Shown here piece after piece: positions 14,602 to 26,740 of a stretch of DNA of 64,000 nucleotides. The stretch spans positions 10,640,775 to 10,704,774 of the forward strand of contig CM028921.1 in the NCBI GenBank assembly GCA_016801845.1, read 5' to 3'. Numbering within the stretch: position 1 is the first letter of the stretch; the number at the start of each line of letters is the position of its first letter. Made by a program: the position numbers and the translations under genes. This DNA comes from Polydactylus sextarius. Its lineage: Eukaryota; Chordata; Actinopteri; Polynemidae. Under the pieces are notes generated by a model. That model made no database searches, was not told where the DNA came from, and was given only the letters and a program-made list of their open reading frames with translations.

Positions 14602-14716
14602 AATAAAAGTCCTACCCTCTTTCTTCTCTTTGCTGGATTTACACTCCATGTAAACCTGATCACCAGAAGACAGATGTCAGAGAGGGACACAGATTGTCAG
14701 GGTTCCCAAAAATAAA
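14602..14716 (+). promoter_or_regulatory. Candidate proximal poly(A) signals of the dehydrogenase gene
   Basis: AATAAA occurs at 14602-14607 and 14711-14716, 570-690 bases past the stop codon. A third copy at 14949-14954 may be the main one. Without transcript data the choice is open. Confidence 0.3.
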
Positions 14717-14948
14717 AGCACAACATAACAATAAATGAACATCTTCTACTGAATTTTTGTCAAACTTTACAGTTTTTAATTACATGCATTTGCTTCACCT
14801 TTGTGAGGGGTGATTTAAATCTGTGCAATAATGGCTAAACTCAAGCACAACTTGTTGAGTAATCATGTTTAGCTATTTTAATACAATTGATATTTTATTT
14901 GCACTTTAAAGTTATCTTCAACCATATTCTTCTTATTGTGCCTTATTG

Positions 14949-14954
14949 AATAAA
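14949..14954 (+). promoter_or_regulatory. Candidate distal poly(A) signal of the dehydrogenase gene
   Basis: AATAAA in TTGAATAAAATCTG, followed within 30 bases by a TTCCTGTG stretch that could act as the downstream element. It would give a 3' UTR of about 940 bases ending just before the CTCF-like site at 15024. Confidence 0.4.
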
Positions 14955-15023
14955 ATCTGTATAAACTAAAACTTCCTGTGCATTAACCAGCCTTCCCCCA
15001 TGTTCGCACCTTATCAACATCAA

Positions 15024-15038
15024 CCACCAGGTGGCGAC
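15024..15038 (+). promoter_or_regulatory. CTCF-like binding site, + orientation
   Basis: CCACCAGGTGGCGAC fits the CTCF core. It lies just beyond the last poly(A) signal of the dehydrogenase gene. The following bases, ATAGGCC, resemble those after the similar site at 16725. Confidence 0.5.
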
Positions 15039-15219
15039 ATAGGCCATACATTCTTAAAGGGATAACAGAGTAAGACTTGTTGGCCTAAATATTTATCAGT
15101 GGTTCCTTACACAATTGAACCTTGATAGAAAAATTGAACACAATTGCACAATTTGAACTATTGAGCCAGCCATTACTCTGGGTCTATCTGTCTATTAAGA
15201 TAAGTGCAGCTAGAGGAAG

Positions 15220-15780
15220 GAGAGCAGCTGTGTTGTTGCATTGACAATTTGGAAAAGGAAGATGGGAGTAGTAATTGTCTATCAGTAAGGGTAAATAAGG
15301 GATCAAATAGGACAAGGAGGGATCAAAAAGAACATTAAGAACTGTGTTTTTGAGGTTTGAAGGAAGAGTTAAAAATATTGGACCTGTTAAAACTTACAAA
15401 ATAATTAAAAACCAGGTTGGGGTTCACTAGCTTCCGAATAATGGCAACTTGTTGAAATGAGAAATCTCAAAAGCTATGTGACTATCTGTTTTGAAAGCTG
15501 TAGTGATATTATGCTGTTAAGGAATTCCTGTCAGTCAACATGGAAGATCTTGTTAAAAATTTTAAGATAAGATGTGGAACACTTACAAGTTCAAAGTACC
15601 CTAATTGCCAGAAGTTTGACCATGTGGCAAAAGTTTGCAAGAAGCAAAAAAGTGCAAACTGTTACAAGTGTGGTTGGGGACATGGTGACAGAAACACACT
15701 GGAATTATCAAGAAGATTTAAATATGTTTTAATGGACTGAAACAGAAGATGGCAGCAATTCAATTATAAGGACCTCAGCT
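15220..15780 (+). mobile_element. Decayed retroelement fragment (gag/ORF1-like)
   Basis: This is the neighbourhood of the zinc-knuckle remnant at 15540-15740. Frames around it are broken by several stops and I could not trace a full ORF or reverse transcriptase. The limits are approximate, set by where the coding-like look fades. Confidence 0.35.
15540..15740 (+). pseudogene. Zinc-knuckle (CCHC) remnant of a retroelement gag/ORF1 protein
   Basis: A 66-codon frame contains a damaged CCHC pair: YPNCQKFDHVAKVCKK (first Cys replaced by Tyr), then CYKCGWGHGDRN (last Cys replaced). Fish non-LTR and gag-like elements carry a similar RCYxCQxFGHVAxVCK...CxxCGxxH block, so this is most likely a dead copy. 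The lost ligand residues argue against a working nucleic-acid-binding protein. A host zinc-knuckle gene is less likely, given the lack of flanking exons. Confidence 0.45.
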
Positions 15781-15888
15781 GCCAGTAAACACCAAAGAAG
15801 AAGATGATTTGAAATGGTTGCAGTCAGGTTGACAGGTGAGCAACTGGTGGTGAGCTTCCCCTGTTGCTACAGCTGAAAAAGGAATATG

Positions 15889-15978
15889 ATGCCACATTGT
15901 GCGGCTTTTGATTGTAGTTTCCAGGTCAAAGGCAACAAGAGAAGTGATGGAAACATCCACATCTTACAAGGAGTCTAA
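15889..15978 (+). pseudogene. THAP-domain-like N-terminal fragment
   Basis: A 29-codon frame begins MPHCAAFDCSFQVKGNK and stops at 15978. The start Met, MPxxC and C-x4-C spacing followed by a basic stretch resemble the first zinc-ligand half of THAP domains, which bind DNA in P-element-type transposases and host THAP proteins. The rest of the domain (His, second Cys, AVPTIF-like end) is not found downstream in any obvious frame. It may be a transposon remnant, an isolated first exon, or chance. Confidence 0.3.
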
Positions 15979-16154
15979 ACGCCCGCGCATCAAAACTTCG
16001 CTAAGAAACGCCAAAGACAAGAGACGCACGATGTAAACAAACCGCTAGAGTTGCAGCAAGTCAGACAGGTGTCAACAAGTCGGATGGAGCTGATGTTCAC
16101 CATCCACCAGACTTACAGAGGTAAACATTCAAAGTTTCATCATATGATAGTTTG

Positions 16155-16311
<157 letters not shown>

Positions 16312-16317
16312 TATATC

Positions 16318-16446
16318 ACATCCATACCTAGGGGCAATTTAGGATGCTCAATTCACCTATCCTCAATGTTGCATGTTTTTAGCGGCGCGAGGACCCAAGA
16401 CCTTCTTGCTATGAGGCAACAGCGTTAACTGCTGCACTGCCCCCAT
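16318..16446 (+). repeat. Teleost dispersed repeat, internally deleted
   Basis: The left part, CCTAGGGGCAATTTAGGATG followed by CTCAATTCACCTA, and the right part, GACCTTCTTGCTATGAGGCA followed by ACAGCGTTAACTGCTGCACTG, match the two ends of a frequent fish repeat. The usual middle (the GGAGAACATGCAAACTCC part) is missing. It directly abuts the (ATCT)n tract, a typical arrangement. Confidence 0.55.
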
Positions 16447-16724
16447 TATGATATATCTGCCAACAATTTTGAGTAATAATAATAATAATCGATATTGTTT
16501 CTAATTTTTTTTATCCTATAAGTAGAACAATACTGATATCACTTGAATTAGTTCTTTTATTCAGATAGAAGTATTTTAACATCTTCATCATGTTATTCAT
16601 GTTCGTGCTCAGATTTCTTATGTATTTTACTTAAAATAGCGAAATAGGAGTATCGGTAGTAACATACAGCTGTTGTACTAAAGGTCATAGAGATTGAAAA
16701 TCTTTGTTACAGATTTGTTTTTTA

Positions 16725-16740
16725 CCACTAGGTGGAGACA
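16725..16740 (+). promoter_or_regulatory. CTCF-like site, + orientation (weaker)
   Basis: CCACTAGGTGGAGACA followed by TAGCCT. It resembles the site at 15024 in 18 of the 22 compared bases, so the two may share origin through a repeat. Confidence 0.35.
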
Positions 16741-16879
16741 TAGCCTCAGTAAATTCCTGGGTTTGGTTTTGTTCGTCACTGATCTGATGACTGATGATTT
16801 TTTTCTACACATTTTATTTGGGACTTTGATGTCGCCGTTTGTTGTGTTGTAACTGCACAATTTACATATTTTATATTAA

Positions 16880-17318
16880 TGTTTATGTCGTGTTATTTTA
16901 TAAACGTGAAAAGAAACTACTAAGTGTTCCAGTTGCATACCCAGTCGTGATGTATCCGAGGCGAAGCTGATTACATCCGCAGAAGTAAACTTGGCAAACG
17001 AGAAAATAATCTGTAAAAATATAAACAGACACATGACAGGAAAATATATGATAGTGGCTTTTAAAAACTCTTTCTTTTCTGTCACAAGTTTAACAAGAAT
17101 ATTTAAAAATGAATAGCGCTTGACTTCGTCTTATAGCACTTTCTAATGTTACTTATCTGTATTATAATTACTATCATCATATCTCCCATCATGTAACATT
17201 AAATAAAGAGTCTAGAGGTACTGTCACTGAAATATATGACTGAAATTGAAATTGATTTATGCATTGAAATAAGCAGTGGACTATCTTTGTGCACATATGA
17301 GATCATATCACAGTATTT

Positions 17319-17355
<37 letters not shown>

Positions 17356-17480
17356 CCATGTGTGATTTATGTGTTTTAGTGTAACTTTATGCTAGTGTAC
17401 AGATGCAAAAATATTTTCAAAACTATCCTTTCAGTTAAGAATTGGTGCATCTCATTTTGTTGTATGAGCGGTTTTCTTAT
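16880..17480. other. Featureless AT-rich spacer
   Basis: I see no gene. Apart from the (GT)n tract at about 17323-17353, there is no structure to report. Confidence 0.4.
17323..17353 (+). repeat. (GT)n microsatellite
   Basis: About 31 bases of GT repeat in an otherwise AT-rich stretch. Confidence 0.95.
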
Positions 17481-17499
17481 CTTGCTTGGATCAGGTAAC

Positions 17500-18210
17500 A
17501 ACTCGTTCTAAAAATGACTGAAGGAAACTGCCTCAGCCAGATCCACAAGGGAGAAGGGGGACAGGGCAGTGACAGATGCCCAGATCGGGACCTTAATCTC
17601 CCATGCCAAAAGTCCTGGCACTGGGCCCCGGACCCTGGATGTCTCGTTAACACTCGGCCGGCTGCAGACAAAAGAAGAGAAATCAACAAATCAATGGGCT
17701 TTCAGCCTCACCGGGGGAGGGGAAAGGAGGTGGATGGGGGAGGGGGGGTAAATTAGTGCTGGGTTGGGCCAGGTCTGTGAGTGGGTATGAAGGGGATGCA
17801 TGGAGATTAGGTTTTTGCTGAGGGGGAAGGTGGGTGTGTGCTGGGTTGAGGGCTCCGCCGAGTCCAAGGATTAAGGGGCCGATTCAGGCACTCGTTATAG
17901 GGGGCAGACTCAGAGGTGTGTGTGCATGGCTGGATGGTTGGATGGATGGTGGGGGCCTAATCTACCCTGGCCTTGGCCTGGTGCCCTTGTGCGGATTAAA
18001 CAGGGGGCCCCAAAAGAGCCCCAAGAGCAGGGCCGCTGGCGAGGATTAAGCAGATTCTAACAGGTGTTTTCTTTTGTGGTGCTGTGGGGGGATCTGTCCA
18101 TCACTTGCTGAACGAGCAAATCATGAAGTGATTGGCTATTATTGATGAGGCCAGTGATGCCAAAGGGCCATGGCGTGTGTGTGTGCATTGGGTCAGTGTG
18201 TGTTTTTGGA
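17500..18210. promoter_or_regulatory. Candidate regulatory block with OTX/PITX-type sites
   Basis: This GC-rich block is set in AT-rich DNA. Three GGATTAA sites, the K50-homeodomain (OTX/CRX/PITX) preference, occur at 17868-17874, 17993-17999 and 18043-18049, together with reverse-type TAATCT sites. Open frames across it have no domain. The look is that of a vertebrate conserved non-coding element, but conservation cannot be checked here. Confidence 0.35.
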
Positions 18211-19600
18211 CTTTTAGGGTCATACCTGCAGAAAACACCAGTAGAGAGCACGAAGGGGAGGGAGAAATGCAAAACTGGTGCCAGAGCTGTGAGATTACTC
18301 ACACAGGCAAACACACATCAGGACAAAGTGATCAGTGGTTACAACTGTGAAGCGGCAGCTCGGCAGGGATTCACTATGGAGCAGATTAATGCTGCTGCTG
18401 CTGAAGAGAAGCACTTTCACACTCTAGGAGGATCAGATCAGAGAAGCTTAGAAGTCACAGAGCTTGTCACTGACCGCTTAAGCTAAGAATTAGGAATAAA
18501 CACACACAAACATGCAATGAAATGTATTGACTGTGCCTGATAAAGAAACTTTGAAGATAAAATGTGATTGCAATGGGAATGGACTTGAAGGAGGGAAGGA
18601 GTGAAGGGAGAAGCAGGGTGATGCAGGGAGTGGGAGGAGAGTTAGAAAAGCTCTTTGCTGCTCTCCTGCTGGGTCTTTAATGAGGTAGAGAGACTTCCTG
18701 GTTTGGCTCCTTCCAGCTGTTGTCCCTACAAAGCCAAGATGTTTGGCCTTGGCTCTTTGTCTACCATACCTCCAAATGACCAAATGAACACATGAAAATA
18801 AAAGCAAAGCATCTGGTGTCTTATTCTCTCTAACCGCTAGAGAGTGAAAACGTGTCTCCATCTGTTGCTTTCCTTTTGTGAAACGTTGTCCGTTGTTGGC
18901 ACTGGTTAAAGTACAATGAAGATGCTGATGTCTAAGATCTAACAGCTTCGACATCTTCTGTTTTCTACCAAGTTGGAAACATCTGACTTTCACTTATGTG
19001 TAACTGGACTGTCGTACAACTCTAGTGTGAACTGTGAACAGGGAAGAGGGGGGTTGAGAAATGGCCTCTTCTCTATCCTTCCATGTAAACCAGGTGGCTT
19101 ATGTGTTGCTGTTGTGGTCAGACGGCAACGAGAGAATAGACACAAGAGTCAGACAGGAAGATGACATCTTGCTTTGTGGTGGCAAGTCGATTTTTGTGTG
19201 GTTTGCACACCTCTGGTTATCGTGACCTCTGGTTTCTGCCTCTTGCACCTACACGTCAACAGTCAGCTGAGGTGTCAGATCGCTTTTGTCTTCATGGAGG
19301 TCCTAATGACACTTTAACAGTTGTCTCTGTGTGTTTTCCACTTGGGATAATCCTGTGTCCACTTCATTCTGTTACCTTGTCTTTCAATTTCTTGTCATCA
19401 CATTTTTCTTCTCCTATCTTTTGGTACTTTATTTAACTAACTGATTTTAAAAAATCATTCTAATTTATTTGTCCTTAAACAGAAACATTTGGGCTGGTGT
19501 TAAATTTCTACAACAATCTCAAGATCAATCTCACAGGCGTAGGTGTAATCTGTGATTATGCTATTACAGTAGCAGTAACACAGGACATCTGTGCTTGATG
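18211..19600. other. Non-coding stretch, no supported gene
   Basis: Open frames reach 167 codons on the minus strand at 18490-18993, but with no domain and a low-complexity Pro/Ser/Phe end. Nothing else stands out. Confidence 0.4.
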
Positions 19601-19611
19601 TATTTACTTTG

Positions 19612-20079
19612 TCAATCTTTCTCTTGGTGATAAAACTCCATAAAACTCTGATAAGTCTGAACTGGTAACTGATTCACTTCTTTTAATGAATGGCAGCACT
19701 GTTGTATGTTTTTGTGATAAAAACAGAAACAGGTGGTCAGCTGCTCTTGGATTTTCCTGCATTTGCTAAGTTTTTGGGTGTAAAGTCTCTCACATCTGTC
19801 AAAGATATCCTCACAAGCTGCTGTAGTTAAAATGAAAGCCTCCAAATATCTCATCTGACACTTCCTGTGAACAGTCGAACTTCTGTCAGTCGTGAAGATT
19901 TTGTCACTTGCCGGCGCTAAAGCCGACTCCAACCACACAGGAGGTGACGTGAAACAGAGGCAGCACAGAGCACCACAGTGCTGAGACTTCACACTGTCAT
20001 CTCCTTGATGTCGGTTGACGAGATCCTGCGGTGTCCTGTTATGAGGTGATGGGTATGACGCCAGGCAACAAACAGTCAT
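19612..20079 (-). other. Unrecognised 155-codon open frame
   Basis: This is one of the longer frames in the desert that is not made of low-complexity repeats. The product is Cys-rich (for example CEDIFDRCERLY and KLSKCRKIQEQ), with a helical-looking C-terminal half and no known motif that I recognise. The GC content here is a little higher than around it. I cannot say it is a gene; chance remains the likeliest explanation. Confidence 0.12.
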
Positions 20080-20195
20080 AATCTGGTTCCTTTGACTTCA
20101 ATTATTGCCTAAGAGATGACAGTCTCTGTCATACCAGAGCTGAGAAGAGAAGACAGATAAAAATAAGAATAAGGGATTGTATTTTGACTCTTCTT

Positions 20196-20215
20196 GGCAC
20201 CCCCTGGTGGCAATA
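20196..20215 (-). promoter_or_regulatory. CTCF-like binding site, - orientation
   Basis: Read on the minus strand, GCCACCAGGGGGTGCC is a strong CTCF-type core. It points left, toward the + oriented sites at 15024 and 16725, so the pair is convergent. Confidence 0.5.
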
Positions 20216-20929
20216 TCCAAAAGCAAGAACAAAGAACACATAAAAACAAATATTTGAAAGATGCTACTTGACTGTAGGACAGTGTCCCACAAAGTCTTAC
20301 AAAATGTATTCTATGACTAGAATTTAGGTTAGGATAAAAAAAAAAAAAAAATGCTGTAATACAAATATTTTCACTGGTGTGATAAATAAAATCTATCTAT
20401 CTCTGTCTTTCTATATTTGTGCTGGACATGTGAGGTTTCAGTGAAGTGAGGACCCAACAACAAATACACAATCAAGTTTTCAAGCATTATGTAAAATGTA
20501 GAAACAGTGTGTTTGTAGGTTGTCTCACACGAGACTAATACGCCGTGTTAATTCCCAGATGGCCATACTCACTTTTGAGAGCACAAGTGTGTTTACTAAA
20601 CAAGTAAAGCAGCATGAATTTGCTCTAAGAACACAGGTGGTGTCACTAATTGATTTCTAAACAGACTGAACTATAAAATATATGTAATAATTGGAAGCAG
20701 TTCTAGTTGTATTTGTTAACATATAAAAATTGTGTTTAAAGTCAAACAACCTTCTCTTATTCATGTGATTTTGGCTAAAAACAAAGATCCTGACTCAAGT
20801 CTAATACTGTTGACATCAAAAACTATCTGGAAGTGGATCAGTGGATTAGCTTCAAAGCAAGAAAAGCTTTTGATCACCGACACTGGACCAAACAAAGAGT
20901 CATATTGCTGCCCCTTCCTGCTAAATGGC

Positions 20930-21420
20930 AGCCATTTTCCTTCTTTTGCTTAGGGCTCTGCAAACCTCTTTTAGCCTCAGATAATGGCACTATATGCACC
21001 ATTGTGGGTTGGTTCGTTTCTTCCCTCTGGGCAAAAGAAGCCATCAACTACAGTAGAGAGGATTAGTATCTGGGCCCAGGCACTAAACCAACCCTAAACA
21101 CACTCACAAGAGACGACCCCCAACACACAGGATGCTCTGCTCTCCATTAGGACCAGCTGCCACCCGGTTTACAGTTTGTAGCCAGGAGTCGGACTGAGCT
21201 GCTGATGTGTGACAACAATAACAGGTGACAGGTGATGGAGGGAGGGAGAGAAGGGGACAGCAGCTCACTTTTCTCTCCGGGCAGTGACACAGTGTTGGTT
21301 TAGGGGCTCCCAGTCCAGCACCCGGGGCCTCTGTGATGGATGGGTACAGCTGAGACTGGTCCTGGTCTAATGAAGGGGTGGGTAAGGCCACAACCTGACC
21401 CTGAGGACACCCTAACCTCT
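20930..21420. promoter_or_regulatory. Candidate regulatory block
   Basis: This stretch has balanced base composition between AT-rich flanks. It includes AGATAATGG (GATA-like), ACAATAAC (SOX-like) and a doubled CAGGTGACAGGTGA (E-box/MEIS-like) at about 21222-21235. No coding signal is visible. Confidence 0.25.
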
Positions 21421-24300
21421 GACAGTCTTTGCTGAATTCTCATTTTATTGTACTTGCTCAGTGAGAAGTAGGTTTAGAGGAATGTATCACTTTGTCGGAC
21501 AGTTTATGAACTTTTTTATTAGATATCAGATATCAGGTATCAGCTTCTGCTGTAATAGAAGAGGCTTGTCTCTGCATCATAAACACACTGTGCTATAGTG
21601 TGTACAAGCAAAAACAGGTTAGTTATCTCTAATTTCAGATCCCTAAGTCCTTGTTTGCATTTAATTTTAGGTATTAAATTTACCTGAAAGGTTTTCTTTA
21701 CCAGACTTCCAACTAGTTTAACTGCTTTTTCAGAGGCTGAACATTTGTTGTTGCATTTCCCAAAAAGTATGGGAAAGGCTGATTTTTAAAAACAAGCACA
21801 ACAACTTAGATTTATTTGAGAAGAGTCCATCTGTTCTGCTCAATTACCAGTTTAAATTAAATGATAAATTAGATTAAAATGAGAGGCCTAGGATGAAAGA
21901 TGGAAACCTTATTTGTGCATTTACTCAAAAACTAAACACATACTTTTAAGTCGTCATACATCTGCATTTTGCTACATTTGCTTTGATTTAAAAAAAAAAA
22001 AAAAAACATAAAACAATTAATTACTGAGGCTTTATGTTTTACTAACGATGAGATGAGGACTTGCAGATTGTTTTAATGTTATTACGTTGGAATTCTCCAT
22101 TTTCAGTCACTAAATGAATAAACTTGGAGGGATTTGCGTCGGAAGGGAAAATGAAATTACGCTGTAATTTTGATCTATAATTTTATTACATTAAATTAAA
22201 CTGTAATTTCATTCTCGTGTCAGCTGGAAGGACGGCCGTGTCAACAGACATGACCCTCGGGCTCTCACCAGTGGCATGTTGCTGTTGTCCCTGCCAGTTC
22301 CAAACCCATCAATTTCCCATCCATTATCCATCTGTGTGCCCCTGCCTCCCCCTCCCATCTCACACTCACACACTCTCCTCTGTTTGGTCATCTGATCAAT
22401 CTCACCACCCATCCTCCTCCTCCCCACATATGCATGCACATGAAAAGGCAGATGACCAAACAGAGAAGTGTGTGTGTCTTTCCTTCTAGCAAAGAGCAAC
22501 TTAGGATTCAAGTGGCTTCTACTTATAATAATAATGTTCTCATAAAATGTATGTATGTAAATCTTAGCATTATTAATGTATTAATCCTAAATACTTGTAA
22601 TTTTCTTTTGTAGATATTTGATTTATACCCTTATTACCTTTATGATACGACAATATTAAGTGTATGTAAATATTCTGGCTGTAAATGTAAACCCTGACTA
22701 TTGTCTGCAGGTTAGAGTAAAGTTTAGAAGTTAGGATCAGGATTATCTGTATAATCTGTATAAATCCCCCACAACTTTTACCCAGAAGGCAGCACAGCTT
22801 CTATGGTGCCTGAAAGGCAGAACTCAGAGGACAAAAAAGAGAAAATTCTTGAAAGAAAATTAACCTTGAAGAATAAAAGTAGACCAAAATGTACAACATT
22901 TGAAAGCCTTAATCAGGAAATTGCACCCTTGATTACGTAACTGTTAGAATGTATATTTTCTCATATTTCCTCTTGATGATTGCCCCGATAATGATAAAAA
23001 CCTAAAAGTACTGTCACAGAAACAGAAATGTTGTACTTGCAGTGGTGATGAATTAAGTTACTTCACAGTGTATAGATGTAAACGACGTCCTCTCTGACAG
23101 ATTGGCACCAACAGATCTGTGATACATTAAAATGAGTTTCTTTTAGGTATAAATCTAATTTAGCATCTGTTGGACTCCAAAAACTGTGATCACATAGACA
23201 CATAGTCACAGGTAAGATATGAAAAACAACATAAAAGCAAACCTATCTGGGGTTAGTAAAAGTTAAAATAAACCAGGCATCACGTCTGTGCACTTCGATA
23301 TATTTATCTTGATACTTTAGGTCTGTTTTTCCAGCTGTGCTAATGGACTCATTAAGTGTAACTAAAGTGGATATGACCATAGCCAAGGTCAGGGCGTGGA
23401 GGAACGTGTCCTTTTACAGACACACTATACTCTCTCTCTACCCAACGTTCAATTTTTTCATTTCCTAAAAAAGCAAACTGAAGTACAGCGAGATAATAAA
23501 GTGGAGTAACACTCATACTTATATATAAAGAATAATAGTAAAATGGTTTTGCTAACTACTTGTGCCCAGTTGTTCTAAAGACAATTTTGTAGTTTTGAAG
23601 GTGCTGCGGTTACGTAACAGGTGCCTGACCTGAATATGTATTTGATGAAAAAGCAGAGTTGCTTCAGCATATAGGGAACTTGGTTTGGGGGGTCCAGTGT
23701 AATACAAGACACAGAGACTGGAATATTTAGTTTTAAATTAAGAGGGGTGGAGGGCTGCATTGCAGCTTGATCATAGGAAGTCAAAGTGAAAAGAAGCTGT
23801 AGATGCCATGAAACTGAACATCTTTCGAATAAATTAAAATCTACTTTTCCAAAGCAGACAAGAAGAAGAAGAAGAAACAAATTGTGCTTTAAGACTAAAA
23901 ATTGGCCAAGATATAACAAAAGTCTGTTAGCATGAAACAACTTAAGCTCATACCAAGTGCTTGTTGAATTTTCTCATTGATCTGAAAAGCACCAGACAAT
24001 GGGGCCAACAATATAACAACCACCATCAATGTGGATGCAGTGAAGTCACTGTTTTTAAAATTCTAGATACGACCACATCCTATCGGTTTTACAGTGCTTT
24101 AGACACTTTATGTACAACTTGCTCTTGTGACCAAATCAGAACAGTGGAGATGTGATCTGACCAAATGCAACACAACGCAGTTAATTTGAAGCATATTAAT
24201 CAAGCTGTTCTCAGTTATTGGTTTTCATATACATTTAATCATTGTGTGTTTGTTGTGTGTTGGCGAAAGGTCAAAGGGGAGTCATTCATTGTGCGTTTCA
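21421..24300. other. Non-coding stretch, AT-rich
   Basis: No supported exon. A C-rich segment at 22270-22400 gives open frames on both strands without a domain. The rest is AT-rich with short A-runs. Confidence 0.4.
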
Positions 24301-24359
24301 AGGCATGTTTTGTCTGGGATAGTTTTGGTCTGGAGGTGGGTGATAAGGGGTTGGGGGTG

Positions 24360-24740
24360 TCAGCTGGTCCATACAGTGACACCACACTACACTACACCAT
24401 CTCCACTCCTTCCACAGCCAACCACCACAGTGAGGAAGTCCCTGATCATCAGGACAGCTGGTGCCTGGGCAGCTGCACGGCTGTGGGGTGGCTGGGAAAG
24501 AGCCCGTCCCCAGCAAACCCAGGAGGGGCTTCTGCATCTGCTCAGCTGTCGACCCAACCACCCCCACCTCTTCCTTCGTAGTCCCCCACATGCCCCCATG
24601 CTTCGTCAGCTGAGAGCAGCAGGGGAGACAGCTGGCCGGTGCTGCCGGGGAGAGAGCGGAGGGGTGGGGGGTAGACGAAACAATAATTACATCACTGCAA
24701 AGGTGATGCATTTAAACACATGCACAGTGTCACAACAGGA
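24360..24740. promoter_or_regulatory. Candidate regulatory block, GC-rich
   Basis: GC-rich core in AT-rich flanks, followed by AACAATAATTACATCAC (SOX and homeodomain-like) and the inverted pair ATCAC/GTGAT around 24692-24709. Overlapping open frames in several phases reflect GC content rather than coding, since none shows a domain or splice context. Confidence 0.3.
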
Positions 24741-24759
24741 CAGCATCATGTAATGCACC

Positions 24760-26740
24760 TTCAGTTTGACTGATGGGATGAACATCAGGATTTTGTATAA
24801 TTTCCTGTCAATAATAACTAATGTAAACAATTAATAAAATAATAATAAAGAAATGACAATCCAGCATCCGCATTCATCAAGTGTATCATATAGATTTCCC
24901 CTTACCAACCAAAATTTGTGAGCAGATCATTTTACTTTCCAATTCTCTTTTGTTGACATTTCTTATTTTTTCAGTCAAATACTGTACATCAGACAGTCAG
25001 CGTATGCAGTATACAGCAATCTATATTTAAAACATTGTTTAAATATTTACTATTACTGAAAACATTGTTTTAGTAATAGCACTAAGCTGGTGAAGTGCAA
25101 AATTACTACTTAAGTACAGTTGATTTACAGGACTTAAAAAAAGCTTTTAAGTTTTATCCGTTAGTCGTGTTTCAATGAAGGCATTTAACTCTCAAAACTA
25201 TGTCACCATGCCTTCCCCTTTGCCTTCTTTACAGCTGCAAGGGTCACACACAATCACCAATGCTTATTGCAAATTTTGACCCAGGAGTAGCTAAAGGTCG
25301 TTTGTCTCCACCCTCTGATTTGACTCATATAGGAGCCTCTCCTGAAATCGAGCCCCTGCAGTAGCAGGTGCACTGGACTTTTGTCGTCTTGGTCACAATA
25401 ATGAACATGTGGTTAAGCTCGTGGAAACATCACAGTTTAGTTTTGTTATATTTTAGCTTTACACAAAAACAACTTGTTAGATTTAGGGAGGTAATCATAT
25501 TTATGCTAAAAACATGTAGTTTGCTAAGTTAAGAGGATCTGCATCATCCTGGTTTTTAACATTAAACACATGGCTGAGGTTGCAGAGCGGTCACAGATAA
25601 AAGAAACAATGATGACTATTAGTCTACAATAGGAAACAGCGGCCTCCTGTGTAAAAGTCCTCTGGTCTGCGTCCAGGACATGAATCAACACTGGCTGAGT
25701 ATAATCAGCAGACACTGTAGTGGATGCACCATGGTGGGGGGTGGGTGGGGTTCAGGCTGTGTTGTTGTGTGTGAGTTTGGGGGGATGGGGGAGTCTGGAG
25801 AGTTTAAATGAGCAGAAGTCGGGGGGGTAAGAGGGTGGAGGGAGTTGGATGTACTAGAAAGCAGAGTTCCTTTGTCCTCAAAAAGTCCGACTATACAGGG
25901 GTCAGAGAGAACGTCGGTTCACAAGAGATGCAAAGAAAAGACGAGACGTTGATGTCACACTGAGCGCAGTTGCTCTGTGGTTATTGAAAATAATAATTAT
26001 AGGCAAAATTAAAAAATCATCAGTCATTTTGTCAAAAAATTATCTCCTCCTGTTTTTTTTTTCCCTTTGGAAATTATGATACCAATAGCAAAGAGTGTTT
26101 TTATGTTCATGTTACTGAAAGAATCTGTAATAACTTAATGTTATATGATGAGCTTTTATTGTTATTTGAAGACCTATATGCTAAAGAGAACTGATATTTT
26201 GTTGATTCAGTATTGCAGCTGAAACAGTTCAAATTGACCGGCAATCATTCTTATTCATGAATCATTTAAGTCACATTTTAAATATTTTATTTTTACTTTA
26301 TTTGCTTTTCAAGCCACTTTATAAACTTTAGTACAACTACTACGTGTATTGCTGATGACTTATGTATATAAATGTATATATCTCTCTTATGTATCACATA
26401 TTTATTTACAGACAAAACAGGAATGTAAACATATTACCCCAAGATAGAGAAGGTTGTGATGGATATTTGTTGTTGCACTTTCGTCACGTTTAAATGGACA
26501 GTACTTCTGACTACAAGAACAATCAAAAATTGATATAGAGAATAATTCAGTTGCTGTCCCATTTAAAATAACAGAAAGAAGATAAAATAATAAGTCTTAA
26601 CAGTGAATGGGGAGAAAACACTGAGGCTTAACTTCACTGTGTCCTCAGGGTTAAAAAATAAAACCTTTGCTCTGGAGGGAGAGTTAAGGATGAAGATGGA
26701 GGAGGGAAGGGGAGGTGTAGAACAGGGGGCTATACATATC
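24760..26740. other. AT-rich non-coding stretch with a G-run cluster
   Basis: No gene was recognised. The G-rich part at 25733-25830 can form a G-quadruplex; the rest holds no structure I can name. Confidence 0.4.
25734..25750 (+). other. G-quadruplex-capable G-run cluster
   Basis: GGTGGGGGGTGGGTGGGG has four runs of three or more G with one-base or no loops. Further G-runs follow to 25830. Formation in vivo is not implied. Confidence 0.45.

Noticed and set aside
18490..18993. 167-codon minus-strand open frame
   Set aside because: No domain or splice context, and a low-complexity Pro/Ser-rich end; likely chance in a GC-balanced stretch.
24165..24753. Overlapping 138- and 169-codon frames plus minus-strand frames
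   Set aside because: Several frames are open at once because the region is GC-rich; none has a recognisable motif.
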